A stretch of DNA of 22,500 nucleotides from Halisarca cf. caerulea (lineage: Eukaryota > Porifera > Demospongiae > Chondrillida > Halisarcidae), in contig CAUJGJ010000332.1 in assembly GCA_963170055.1 (NCBI GenBank), positions 4,232,501 to 4,255,000 on the forward strand. The letters are read 5' to 3'. How positions within the stretch are numbered: position 1 is the stretch's first letter; every line of letters begins with the position of its first letter. The notes beneath the pieces were generated by a model. The model was not told where the DNA came from. It saw nothing but the letters and a program-made list of their open reading frames with translations, and made no database searches. The position numbers were made by a program, and so were the translations under genes. Of this stretch, positions 1 through 10,188 are shown piece by piece.

Positions 1-956
<956 letters not shown>

Positions 957-1938
957 CTGCTATGTAGCTGGGTAGTATTCTCTTGCATCTGAGTTTAATC
1001 TTGCTTTGATGCTTTCTTTGATAGATTTGTAGCCACTATATAGGTGTACTGATTTTATTGTGGCTTATTGCGTTATTCATTTTGTGAACAAACATACAGC
1101 AATGTGCCTATTGTATTGCTCTTTGTGTAGTATTTGCTGTTGAGTGCTCAAAATGTATAACCAAGTTCCAGTAGCCATGGTACCTGTATGTAGGCTTTTA
1201 TGGCTTGGTGTTTCCACTTGGACAGACTTTTTCTTACCATCATTAATTTTTAGTCCAAGTTCTAGTGCCTGTGGATGTACAGATCTAGACCATGTGAAGT
1301 GCAACATTAGATGATATACCCAGTATATCGACTGCATTCCCAGTTACTGCATGCATATACTTTAATATATTGCATGCACCGGTATTTGCAATTAATTAAT
1401 ATTGCAAATATATATAATTATACATAGACTGTATATGTGCACGTGATCCGGATCCTGTAGCTTATGTCTGTTGCCAGGAGTTGTAATTTTATAACTTTCT
1501 CCTCAGATTCGGCCACTTCTGCTACTATACACACCAGTAGTTTGCAGGCCACTGCAGCTGCTGTCCCGTCATACAAATACATGATATACACCGCCCACGT
1601 ATGCATGTTAATGTCATGTAATATATCAACCACAGTCAAACCTTGTTAAGACAAACTTTAAAGGACCTACAAAATTGCATGGTTCTCATTGCCAGAAATT
1701 CTTCTTATCAGGATATATAGTAATACATGTACAGTACTACAGCAAACCAAACAGGGCTTGGAACTAGTTTGTGCTGAGCAGAAATTTGTCTTAAGAGCGT
1801 ACTTCTTAACGAGGCTCTAATGATGCAAGTAGTACTAGTACCTACTACTACTTGCATATCATCCTGTACATTGAATTCGACTTATCTATGGTACATGCAC
1901 TCGGGACCCCATGCCAGTGCATTCATGCACACATGATA
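957..1938. other. Intergenic spacer between DHRS7-like and MRPS22
   Basis: I see no convincing gene here. The first part must hold the 3' UTR of the DHRS7-like gene, but no clear AATAAA signal stands out. From 1330 to 1430 there are AT-rich near-palindromes (TTGCATGC, AATTAATTAATATT). The interval 1633-1820 looks like a decayed inverted-repeat element and is listed separately. Confidence 0.6.
1633..1820. repeat. Decayed inverted-repeat element (CAGTCAAACCTTGTTAAG type)
   Basis: The left end reads CAGTCAAACCTTGTTAAGAC. The reverse complement of the right end contains CTCGTTAAGAAGTA. The pairing is partial and there is no clean TA on the left, so this is an old member of the CAGTGAAACC family seen elsewhere in the window. 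Confidence 0.5.
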
Positions 1939-1948
1939 ATCACGTGAT
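1939..1948. promoter_or_regulatory. Palindromic E-box ATCACGTGAT upstream of MRPS22
   Basis: A perfect 10-bp palindrome with a CACGTG core ends 17 bp before the MRPS22 start codon. bHLH-ZIP factors (USF, MYC, MITF/TFE types) bind TCACGTGA, and such sites are common at genes for mitochondrial proteins. No TATA box is visible. Function is inferred from the motif and its position only. Confidence 0.4.
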
Positions 1949-1965
1949 GATCGATCGCTGTTAAA

Positions 1966-4272
1966 ATGGCCTCCTCTCTGAGTAGCACAGTTGCACGTAT
2001 CCACAGCCTTCGAGCATTGTTTCGCTGTGTCAGGCTGTGCAGTACATCCAAGTCGGGAAAAAAATTAGAAAACGTTAAGATTCAGGTTACTGACGAAAGA
2101 GTGAGAGGTATTCTTCGAAAACTGACTGGATGCGATTTAGATAAAGTCTTTAAAGCCAGGAAAGAGACTCTGGCAGTACCCAAGTATCAGCTTATGACTG
2201 ATGAAGAATTAAAGCAGGTATGCAAGTGTATGAGCTGATTTTTTGACTAACAGACCTTTGTGCAACACATTGGAGTTTCTTTGGATTTGAGTTAGAATCG
2301 ACTGAGTAATGAGTAAATGCAGTCGTTCCTGCTAAGTACAAAAGTTGTGATTACAAAAGTACGCACTATCAGAAGTGCTTACTATAGTACCGTTTTCAGT
2401 GCTGTACATGAGGTAGGGAGCCGGAGAGCAAGTAATACTTACTATCTAGAAGTATGTACAATTGCAGGTACATAATATTAACCAAGTTTGACCATAGATT
2501 CAGTATTGCTCTATGGTTTGGTTTAAGTTTGCATGTCAGGTTGGGTCAGGTCAGATTATTTCTTTTCACCTGGGGAACTGTTAACCATAGGCTATGTGTT
2601 TTAGTGGCACCCATAAAAATACATGTGTTTGTGTAATTCCATCGCGAACTCTGTGTCCTGGGTGTTTAAACCCTATATCAGACTTCCCTTATTGCCACAT
2701 GCATGATTTTTCCTCTGATTTATTGTAACTTTTGCAATAATGGTGGTGTTCTCTCTCTTTTTCATAAGTTCACTAAACTCTTTTATTTGCCATCAATTTT
2801 GTGCATGAAGTAGTGGACATGATTCTGGCTACCTTTGTAGTAGCTATGCCTTTAGCCATCCCTGAGCCAAACGGAAACCGGGTCACCCTGACAGTCTCAG
2901 TCTATGTACAGTGAAACCTCTGTAATACGAGTCACACCTCTACAAACGACTTTCTCTCTGATTTGACCTTCTCATGAGTTATAGTCACCATGTTACAGTA
3001 TGCTGAGAGCCACTTTGTAATCCAACAACCTCCTAATCTGACACTTTTTCAAGCCCCATTGAGTGTCGGATTAGAGAGGTGTCACTGTATTTTGGTTGCA
3101 CATGGACTCCTGTCATCCACCACACTCACCAAACAGTCTAATTTTCTGAAAAGAATTAGTAGCTGATCATGAGAATTCACTGACTTTATCTCATGTGTTT
3201 TGTCTGTTGGATAGGCTCATGAGCAGATTCAAGCCAAAGCGAGTGAAGTACTGGAAATGCCACCTGTGCTGGATGTCCGAGAGCCCATTGAGCGTGTGAT
3301 CTCTGTTGACGAGCAGCTGCAGGACTACGACAGTCATCGACATGTGTTTGTGGATATCTCCATATCAGCTAGTAACAAGGTAAGAATTTGCAGCATCACC
3401 TTGTGCTATATAGTGTATGTGTACTAGTGTTCGTATACTAGTGTTTGTGTACTAGTGTTTGTGTACTAGTGTATGTGTACTAGTGTGTGTGTACTAGTGT
3501 ATGTGTACTAGTGTTTGTGTACTAGTGTTTGTGTACTAGTGTTTGTGTACTAGTGTTTGTGTGCTAGTGTATGTGTACTAGAGTATGTGTGCTAGTGTAT
3601 GTGTACTAGTGTATGTGTACTATTGTATGTGTACTAGTGTATGTGTACTAGTGTATGTGTACTAGTGTATGTGTACTAGTGTGTGTGTACTAGTGTATGT
3701 GTACTAGTGTTTGTGTACTAGTGTTTGTGTACTAGTGTTTGTGTACTAGTGTATGAGCACTAGAACACATAACATGATGTACTAGTACGCATACATGTAT
3801 GTAATAACCAAAATGTCCTCCATTGCAAATGTGCATCACTCTATTTCCACATGCTTGTACTGCTTTTCAGTGCGTTCTACGTGTTCTCATGTGTTCTTTG
3901 TGAAGGATCGATACATTGTTGTCCGTGAGGTTGATGGTGCTCTCAGAGAGGCCACTTGGGACGAGAGGGACAGAATGAATCAAATTTACTACCCCAAGAC
4001 CGGGCGAAAGCTAAACATGCCCCGAATGTTGACTGGAGACTACCTACCCGATGTACTCAAGAACAAACGGCATTTGGATGTGCTTGATCTTTGCAATGTA
4101 CAGTGTGAAGCAGACTCTCCTCAGTACATTGAGGTGAGTGTGTACTTCATATTGCTGGGCCCATTGTTGATTCACAAGCTGTACGTATATGATGTGCATA
4201 TCATGTACCCTGGTGCAAATGTGCCACACTACAAACACATATGTTACAACCACTGATGTTATCTTATAGCAT

Positions 4273-4364
<92 letters not shown>

Positions 4365-5102
4365 TACTTTTGTGTGTATTTTGTAGATTCACAAAACAGT
4401 GTATGATGACATCATTGAGAATAATCTCTACGACTTGCTCCACTCAACGCGGCATTTTGGAGGGCTCATGTGGTACATTGTGAGAACAAAGAAAGTACAA
4501 GGATTTGTTGAGAATTTATTGAAAAGGGACATGTAGGTCTTGTGGAAGAACAGTGATTTGTGCCACACGTATAGTGTTTTCACCAGTCCGTCTGCACTTT
4601 GCTACTTTGCACATGCTCTCAGCTTGATTCTAAGGTATTAGAACTAGATAGGGAGGAGGCATTATGGGACCCCGGCCATTGGCCCTATAGCTGTGTCCTT
4701 TGTAGGTTTTATTGTATTGCACTCTTTTTCTAGAGGATCCACTATCAGAGGTTTTTGGTACTCTACATTTTATGTAGATGATAGACTGCTATATATAAGT
4801 GGTTCATCTTTATGCACGTACAATCGCCTCTTAATAAATTAATATTAATGGAAATTACTATAATATTACATGCCCTACACTGTTATGTATTTGGGACTCA
4901 CCACACCTGCAGGCTAGAGGACCTCATTGCCTTTGTTGATCTGTATCACTTGGCCTATCCTGATGAGGGTGCAGAACATCCGGAGAACACATCACAAGAG
5001 GTTACAGATGAAGAAAGAAGTGACCACAAAGTGAACATGTTTTTGAATGAAATAGGATTGAAGGGTACGGTACAGCTGAAAAGGAGTACTAGTACCAGCT
5101 AG
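1966..5102 (+). CDS. MRPS22: Mitochondrial ribosomal protein mS22 (MRPS22), complete, 5 exons
   Basis: Exons are 1966-2217, 3215-3379, 3906-4133, 4387-4532 and 4913-5102; intron phases are 0, 0, 0 and 2; the product is 326 aa (human about 360). The protein belongs to the small subunit of the mitochondrial ribosome and acts in the matrix. Residues 1-28 are Arg/Ser/Leu-rich without acidic residues, a typical mitochondrial targeting peptide. Family-specific blocks are DRYIVVREVDGALREATW (from residue 140), the ERDRMNQIYYPKTGRK stretch that follows it, HLDVLDLCNVQ, HSTRHFGGLMWYIV, and LIAFVDLYHLAYPDE near the C-terminus. ATG 1966 opens the targeting peptide. Exon 4 must use the donor inside ATGTAG, because reading on meets an in-frame TAG; splicing rebuilds Met264. 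The exon 3 acceptor (GTGAAG) has a weak pyrimidine tract, but the stronger TTTTCAG at 3864-3870 would lead into a stop. Introns carry a TIR element (2907-3089), a 14-bp minisatellite and a CA tract. Confidence 0.93.
2535..2622. repeat. AGGTT-headed dispersed repeat, copy 1 (degenerate)
   Basis: The order GGTTGGGTCAGGTCAG, ATTATTTCTTTTCACCTGGGG, then TAGTGGCACCCA matches two better copies at 18861-18990 and 20425-20500. It lies in MRPS22 intron 1. The family is not one I recognise. Confidence 0.5.
2907..3089. repeat. TA-flanked terminal-inverted-repeat element (MITE-like), 183 bp
   Basis: The left end is TA-CAGTGAAACCTCTGTAATAC. The right end, ATTAGAGAGGTGTCACTG-TA, is its near reverse complement. 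TA on both sides fits the TA target duplication of Tc1/mariner-pogo transposons. There is no coding capacity. It lies in MRPS22 intron 1, about 125 bp before exon 2. Confidence 0.82.
3411..3763. repeat. 14-bp minisatellite (TGTACTAGTGTTTG / TGTACTAGTGTATG), about 25 copies
   Basis: Units differ mainly at one T/A position, and each holds the palindrome ACTAGT. The array starts about 30 bp after the exon 2 donor of MRPS22 and fills most of intron 2. Confidence 0.95.
4274..4358. repeat. (CA)n microsatellite next to the MRPS22 exon 4 acceptor
   Basis: The tract reads as CA on the sense strand and ends 28 bp before the exon 4 start, upstream of the pyrimidine-rich acceptor. Confidence 0.97.
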
Positions 5103-5160
5103 TGCATGAACTTTTATTAGCACTACAGTATATTATAGAATTGGACAACAATACATTTAT

Positions 5161-5290
5161 GGAGGATACCTTGTGAGGAGGACCATCAAATCAAAAGTCT
5201 GGCTGTTAGTGCGTGGTACGGTCGTAGCAGGCCAGACTATCAAATTGCTATATATAATAGTTGAAATTACAAATGAGTCCGACTCTCAAT
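5161..5290. other. Decayed partial copy of the histone H2A/H2B bidirectional promoter
   Basis: Positions 5258-5290 are identical over 33 bp to 7041-7073 in the H2A-H2B spacer, including the palindrome GAGTCCGACTC (5275-5285). Positions 5161-5191 also match 7004-7037 with small changes (GGAGGATACCTTGTGAG against GGCGGATACGTTGTGAG), and CCAAT has become CCAT. Between the two blocks sits an insertion (5192-5257) with a hairpin. No histone coding remnant is visible on either side. The copy starts 58 bp after the MRPS22 stop codon. Confidence 0.8.
5185..5245. repeat. Small hairpin insertion flanked by 7-bp direct repeats ATCAAAT
   Basis: Arms AGTCTGGC (5196-5203) and GCCAGACT (5231-5238) are perfect inverted repeats. 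ATCAAAT occurs on both sides (5185-5191 and 5239-5245), as expected for a target-site duplication. It interrupts the histone promoter copy. It may be related to the hairpin at 13369-13423, which shares the GTCTGGC arm. Confidence 0.55.
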
Positions 5291-5366
5291 GTCATCAATC
5301 ATGCATATTGTAGTTGGTAGTAACATCATTTGTATTATAGAGCTGACTGTATGAAAAAGTACTTAC

Positions 5367-5544
5367 TACAGTGAAACTTGTTTACAACGACACCCTTGGT
5401 GCTACTAAAATGTGCTGTTATAGCCAAGTTGTTGTTGTAACCAGGACATTTAGTACAAAGACCATTGAATCCGTTCCTGCCACGTGTGTTGTTGTAAAGA
5501 GGTTGATGTTGTAAACAGTGACTTTGTAACCAAGTTTGACTGTA
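5367..5544. repeat. TA-flanked TIR element, 178 bp
   Basis: The left end is TA-CAGTGAAACTTGTTTACAAC. The right end complement is TA-CAGTCAAACTTGGTTACAAA. The internal sequence is GTTGTTGTAA-rich and non-coding. Same family as 2907-3089, in a diverged subtype. Confidence 0.8.
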
Positions 5545-6366
5545 TCAGATTATTTTAGTACTGTACTGAGGTAGGGAGAGAGTACTAACCAAGCTCAGCC
5601 ATGATACTCTTAGATGGTACTACCGAACCGTTTCAGCTGGATATCAAAGGCACTGCAATATATAATTAAAGCAGAAGCAATAAAAGTTCCAGGACTCCCA
5701 TCTGACAGAATAATTATAGCGCTGTGTAATAACATATTGAATAAGTAGTAATACCACAATATTATAATTAGTTGTGTAAAAATCCAATACCGGCCAACTT
5801 CTTCCTGCGTCCTTTATCGTGTGATGCCATGGTATTAATCTTTCAGATTCGACCAGTATTGGAAAAAAAGTAAGCATAATATGGTATTTTTAGGATATGA
5901 AATTTTATCTGAAGTGATGCATTCAAAATCTGTTGAAACTGTACTTATGGCAGCCATGAATATGGTTGCAAAAGGTGCATATAATGTAGCACATGTACAC
6001 AGCTGTTGCTGTTGTTTGTGAATTAATGATTTTAATCTGCACGTGTGACAAGAATTCATTCAGATAAAATTGTCTATATATATATATACAATAGTATAGG
6101 TGGTAGAATGTCAGGAATATACTGAAACTGATAATTTAATTGTGATCTACTGCACAGCTTTACAAAATAATATGCACACAGGCATATTACATCATTGTGG
6201 ACCTAATGCAATAGCACAAGAGAATATTTTGCAAAACTGCACATGTACAGAGGTGTGTGGGTTATGAGGAATTGAGAACAATATTCAAGGTTTTTCAGTA
6301 TCTATGATTCAAGCAAACAAATGCACAAAGAAATCAGAAATGCTGACAGATCTTTTGTTGAAGTGA
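5545..6366. other. AT-rich intergenic spacer
   Basis: No gene is supported. A short stretch near 5560-5600 (GTACTGAGGTAGGGAG) resembles 2404-2420 and is probably a repeat fragment. 6077-6088 is a short (TA)n run. Confidence 0.5.
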
Positions 6367-6382
6367 CAGCTTTCAGAAAGCC
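6367..6382 (-). other. Decayed duplicate of the H2A 3' stem-loop
   Basis: On the minus strand this reads GGCTTTCTGAAAGCT, a six-pair stem (one G-U) with a 3-nt loop, one base short of the functional stem-loop at 6477-6492. The surrounding sequence (about 6320-6415) aligns with 6425-6515, sharing AATGCTGAtAGATCT-like and TTACATC blocks. The whole 3' region therefore seems to be tandemly duplicated, with this distal copy degraded. Confidence 0.6.
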
Positions 6383-6476
6383 TCTTGAATTAAAAAGTTG
6401 AAAAGATTACATCAACAATACAAGCACACAAAAATAAAGATTCTGAAAATGCTGATAGATCTCAAGACAAAGTTAT

Positions 6477-6492
6477 GGCTTTGAGAAAAGCC
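6477..6492 (-). terminator. Histone mRNA 3' stem-loop of H2A
   Basis: The minus strand reads GGCTTTTCTCAAAGCC: a 6-bp stem GGCTTT/AAAGCC with the 4-nt loop TCTC. It fits the metazoan consensus GGYYYUUHUHARRRCC exactly and begins 22 nt after the H2A stop. SLBP binds this RNA hairpin, and cleavage downstream gives the non-polyadenylated S-phase mRNA. Confidence 0.93.
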
Positions 6493-6514
6493 GTTTGTTG
6501 TAATGTTACAAAGT

Positions 6515-6910
6515 TTACATCTCTACGCTCTGCGAAGAGGATTTGCCACCGGATTTCTTGGGAAGAAGGATGGCTTGGATGTTGGGAAGAACACCACCTT
6601 GAGCAATGGTCACTCCAGAAAGAAGTTTGTTCAACTCTTCGTCATTTCTGATGGCAAGCTGAAGATGGCGAGGGTTGATCCTGTGCTTCTTGTTGTCACG
6701 GGCAGCATTGCCAGCCAACTCGAGGATCTCAGCGGTCAAGTACTCCATCACGGCAGCAAGGTAGACGGGAGCACCAGCACCAACACGCTCAGCGAAGTTG
6801 CCAGTCCTAAGCATTCGGTGGACACGACCAACAGGGAAGGCCAATCCGGCACGAGCAGAGCGGCTCTTGGCCTTGGCACGGGCTTTTCCTCCTTTACCAC
6901 GTCCAGTCAT
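6515..6910 (-). CDS. H2A: Histone H2A, replication-dependent type
   Basis: The intronless gene encodes 131 aa on the minus strand. It pairs with H2B in the nucleosome core. Visible landmarks are the N-terminal tail [17 protein letters not shown], the [15 protein letters not shown] helix region, the acidic patch residues E61, E64, D90, E91 and E92, the docking segment [21 protein letters not shown], and K118/K119 corresponding to the mono-ubiquitination site. The C-terminus [13 protein letters not shown] contains an S126-Q127 pair, but it lacks the terminal SQ(E/D)-hydrophobic form of H2A.X. The gene is divergent from H2B with 311 bp between start codons, and a canonical stem-loop follows. Lack of introns and the stem-loop indicate S-phase expression. 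Confidence 0.97.
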   Translation of the reverse strand: MTGRGKGGKARAKAKSRSARAGLAFPVGRVHRMLRTGNFAERVGAGAPVYLAAVMEYLTAEILELAGNAARDNKKHRINPRHLQLAIRNDEELNKLLSGVTIAQGGVLPNIQAILLPKKSGGKSSSQSVEM

Positions 6911-7221
6911 GATGATTCTCTTAGATTAGATCGGATTTACTCGAAAACCTCAACAGTTGAAGATGACAAACTTTTCTAAGACTCCCTCCAAAGTAGGAGT
7001 TTGGCGGATACGTTGTGAGAAGGAGGACCAATCAAATCACTAGTTGAAATTACAAATGAGTCCGACTCTCAATCTCGCATTTGATTGGTCCAAATTTATC
7101 CCCCCCCGTGCTCGTTGAGTATCTCTTCCTCAAATCTTACAAAAGGTTTTGGCGTCCACTTGCCATCATCAAATTTTTGTTGATTCAGTTGATTCGAGAT
7201 CTCGATACCGAACGAATTACC
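6911..7221. promoter_or_regulatory. Bidirectional H2A-H2B promoter
   Basis: The spacer is nearly symmetric. A CCAAT box in GGACCAATCAAAT (7025-7037) is mirrored by its perfect inverse ATTTGATTGGTCC (7079-7091), and the palindrome GAGTCCGACTC (7058-7068) lies between them. No clear TATA box is seen on either side. CCAAT boxes (NF-Y sites) are standard in animal histone promoters. The central palindrome is not a motif I know. Both 5' UTRs must also lie in this interval. Confidence 0.85.
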
Positions 7222-7599
7222 ATGCCTGTCAAAGTTGCAGCTAGCAAGAAAGGAGAGAAGAAAGCAGCCGTGAAGGTTCCCAAGGCCCCCGGCGAGAAGA
7301 AGAAGCGCAGAAAGACCAGAAAGGAGACTTACTCCGTGTACATCTACAAGGTTCTGAAGCAGGTCCACCCCGAGACTGGTATCTCCAGTAAAGCCATGAG
7401 CATCATGAACTCCTTCGTGAACGACATCTTCGAGAAGATTGCCACCGAGTCCTCCAAGCTTGCTCACTACAACAAGAAGTCTACCATCACGAGTCGCGAG
7501 ATCCAGACTGCTGTTCGTCTTCTCCTTCCCGGTGAACTTGCCAAGCACGCCGTGTCCGAGGGCACCAAGGCTGTGACCAAGTACACAAGCAGCAAGTAA
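7222..7599 (+). CDS. H2B: Histone H2B
   Basis: The intronless gene encodes 125 aa. ATG 7222 (context TTACCATGC) was chosen over an upstream in-frame start at 7081 because the added residues are not histone-like. The basic tail [17 protein letters not shown] is followed by [20 protein letters not shown], the histone fold ([20 protein letters not shown] through [19 protein letters not shown]) and the C-terminal helix [17 protein letters not shown], whose lysine is the usual ubiquitination site. It forms the H2A-H2B dimer with its divergent neighbour. The coding sequence is rich in C/G-ending codons (AAG, GAG, CTT/CTC) compared with nearby genes, as is usual for highly expressed histones. Confidence 0.98.
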   Translation: MPVKVAASKKGEKKAAVKVPKAPGEKKKRRKTRKETYSVYIYKVLKQVHPETGISSKAMSIMNSFVNDIFEKIATESSKLAHYNKKSTITSREIQTAVRLLLPGELAKHAVSEGTKAVTKYTSSK

Positions 7600-7624
7600 A
7601 CTTCTTAACTCCCACCAAACAAAC

Positions 7625-7640
7625 GGTTTTTCTTAAAACC
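7625..7640 (+). terminator. Histone mRNA 3' stem-loop of H2B
   Basis: GGTTTTTCTTAAAACC forms a 6-bp stem with loop TCTT and fits GGYYYUUHUHARRRCC. It begins 25 nt after the stop codon and is flanked by CAAAC on the 5' side, as in other animals. Confidence 0.92.
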
Positions 7641-8888
7641 ATCAATTTCAAAAATCTATCCGACAATTTTTTTTTAGTTTTTTGTGCTGTGTATGTATAA
7701 TGTCTTGTTGTTTGATTGTATTCTGATTTTATGAAACCTTGTTCATCACAAAGTTGAATGTCACTCTGGTCTGTGGGTCACTCTGCAGATACTGCATGCT
7801 AGATCCTCATTTATGGATCTACTGATGGTATGTGTAGTGCCTGGGATTTTACTTATGGCATTTGATACATGTTACTAACACTAGTGGTTATATGAGGATT
7901 ATATCAATCAATCAATAATATATATAGTGCACTATGCCATACACAGTATATTATGTCCAATGAAGCACTGCACAACTGCTCCGATGAAAAAAGGAAAATA
8001 TTATATTCTATGTATGTATAATCGTCAATAACAGTTATTCTTCTGAACCAGACAACCCGTATATATGGAGCAGATCTTGGATATCACTTAAATCATGGCA
8101 TGCATGGCCCAATCATAGATGAGTTTGGAGGGTCTATGGTCCGATAAGATTCTTATATACTGCGCTGTCCCATCATCACTTCTCCTTTGGGGGGTACGGT
8201 GTACCTCATCATTGGTCCATCTTTGTGTGTTCCACTTCATTCATCTCACCATCCAGTGTACCACAGCTTCCACTTCTCTGCACCACACTCCTTGCATGCA
8301 CAGCCTGTCCTCCCTCTTCACCCCCTGCCACTTGAAACAGTGCTGCACCTCCACGTTGTTTCATTAGTATCCTTCTCTCACATTTCACCATATGGCCTGT
8401 ACATCTTGATTAATAACATTATTCCTCTCCACTCTCCATAATTATTATTTTAATATTAATTGCTAACTCTCCAACTCCGGCCTGCTTCCATTCTTTTTTT
8501 GACATTCCATGCACGTGCAATATTGATGGATATTTACACTATTGCATGGGATAAGGTCGAAAAGAATGTATATAAGTAGAACTGCAATTCCCTTTCTGTC
8601 AAGCTCCACACCTGATCTACCCAAGCACCATGCCACCCAAAGTCGTTAAAACAGCCCATGCAATGTCTTCTTCAACGTTAACCAATTGCAAGACCCCTTT
8701 GCTATATGTCAGTCATGTCATTGTTTCATCTTTTTCCTACAATCTGCCATACTGTAATGTATGTCGAGTCTGTGTATTATAGATCTGGTTACAATTATAT
8801 AGACTAAGTATTCACATATAGGTAACAATGTAATACATTATGTACAAATTCAAAGTACAATATACTAAACATATGGATATTTACACAG
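7641..8888. other. Intergenic spacer between H2B and CDC16
   Basis: No confident gene is visible. 7890-7930 is an AT-rich TCAATCAATC run. 8180-8350 is pyrimidine-rich on the plus strand, with weak open frames on both strands that match nothing I recognise. 8568-8782 holds a TATA-like box and a short ORF, listed separately. The 3' end of CDC16 should reach into the right edge. Confidence 0.5.
8568..8782 (+). other. Possible orphan promoter plus 50-codon ORF (uncertain)
   Basis: A TATATAAG sequence near 8569 lies about 60 bp before ATG 8630 (context AGCACCATGC). The ORF 8630-8782 begins MPPKVVKTA, which resembles the start of some H2B or H1 tails, but the rest shows no histone features. It could be a broken 5' fragment of a lost histone gene, an unrelated small gene, or chance. 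Confidence 0.2.
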
Positions 8889-10088
8889 TCAAAGGTTACT
8901 GCTTGTTGGAGTGATGAAAGCACCTGGCAAGTTAACTGGACCTAGTGGTGGTACTAACTGTGAAGCATCATCCACTGTTTCCAATTCATCCTCAGCTTTT
9001 TCTTCTGCAAAGAGCTCAAGACTCACAGACCGAGGAAGGGCTGGATTCAAAATTGACTGACTAGTTGACATGTGAAGAACCTTGATTGCTATTGCATCTC
9101 TTCGATTAAGTCTCAACGCATTGAAACAGTATTCAGTTGCCTTCTCATAATCTTCCTTCATGAGGTACACAAAAGCAATAGCTGTGTGTGTAGATGCTTC
9201 GTTCTGTTTAAGCTGTAAAGCAACAAAGTGTGATTCAAGCGCTTGGTCAAGCTGTCCTAGTTTGCGATAAATGTGGCCCAAATTGTTGTAAACTGGTTCC
9301 CATGCTGATATTGCAGAATCTGAATTGATGGCTTTTAAATTTCCCTTGGCTTGCTTCATGTACTTGAGAGCCAAATCATACCGCCCAGCATCATAGAACA
9401 TAACACTGACCTCTTGCAACACAGCTGGGCTGGTAGGATGAGAAAGTACTGCTTGCTTCAAGAACTGAGTGGCTACAGCACCTGCACCAGTGTGGTAGTA
9501 CTCCCTTGCAAGGTACAAAACTGGAAAGTGACTGCCCTTCATTATGTGTGATGCAGTTGAGAATGCTGTGATGGCCTGGTCGTACTCCCCATTCTCACTG
9601 AAAGACACACCGTACGCTATCCAAGACAAAATGTAAAGTTTGTCCTGTGCCAAGGATTTCTCCAAGTATTTACGCACTTGGTTGTGATTGCTTTGAAGGA
9701 GATAGTAGCAAGCAACTGCAAACCATGACAAAGCCAAGTTCGGGAAGGCTTGTACAAGTCGCTGGGCAGTTCCATACAATTCACCGCATTTCTTTTCCAG
9801 AACACAAGCCTGAACGAATAATTCACAAGCGTCAAGGTTGTAAGGGTTACTTTCAAGGAGTGAAGTAGTCACGTCCAAGCAGGGACCAACATCAATGGAC
9901 AACAAGTACTTCTTGGCTTTCATACACAGAATATCTGAACTTGTGTCTATAGTGGCACATGAATCCGGAGGAGAGGGAAAAGAACTTCTCCTGTTATCGT
10001 TGAGCATCATAGAGTATGTGTACCTAATGGTGTAATACAAAAGAGTAGCTGAAATTGTGTGTGTGCATGCCTCTGTGTGTGTGCGTGC

Positions 10089-10147
<59 letters not shown>

Positions 10148-10153
10148 CATGCG

Positions 10154-10188
<35 letters not shown>

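Noticed and set aside
3864..3905. Alternative MRPS22 exon 3 acceptor TTTTCAG at 3864-3870
   Set aside because: Phase 0 from exon 2 would meet TGA after ten codons; the AG at 3904-3905 keeps the conserved DRYIVVRE frame.
4533..4535. Early stop of MRPS22 after exon 4 (ATG TAG)
   Set aside because: The same bases hold a GTAGGT donor, and splicing to 4913 restores the conserved C-terminal block.
6503..6979. 158-residue plus-strand frame opposite H2A
   Set aside because: It is the antisense shadow of the H2A coding sequence.
7081..7221. 47-residue N-terminal extension of H2B
   Set aside because: The added residues are promoter/5' UTR sequence and not histone-like; the standard Met at 7222 has good context.
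8119..8441. Overlapping frames of 60-84 residues in a pyrimidine-rich spacer
   Set aside because: They overlap on both strands, have low complexity and show no recognisable domain or gene structure.
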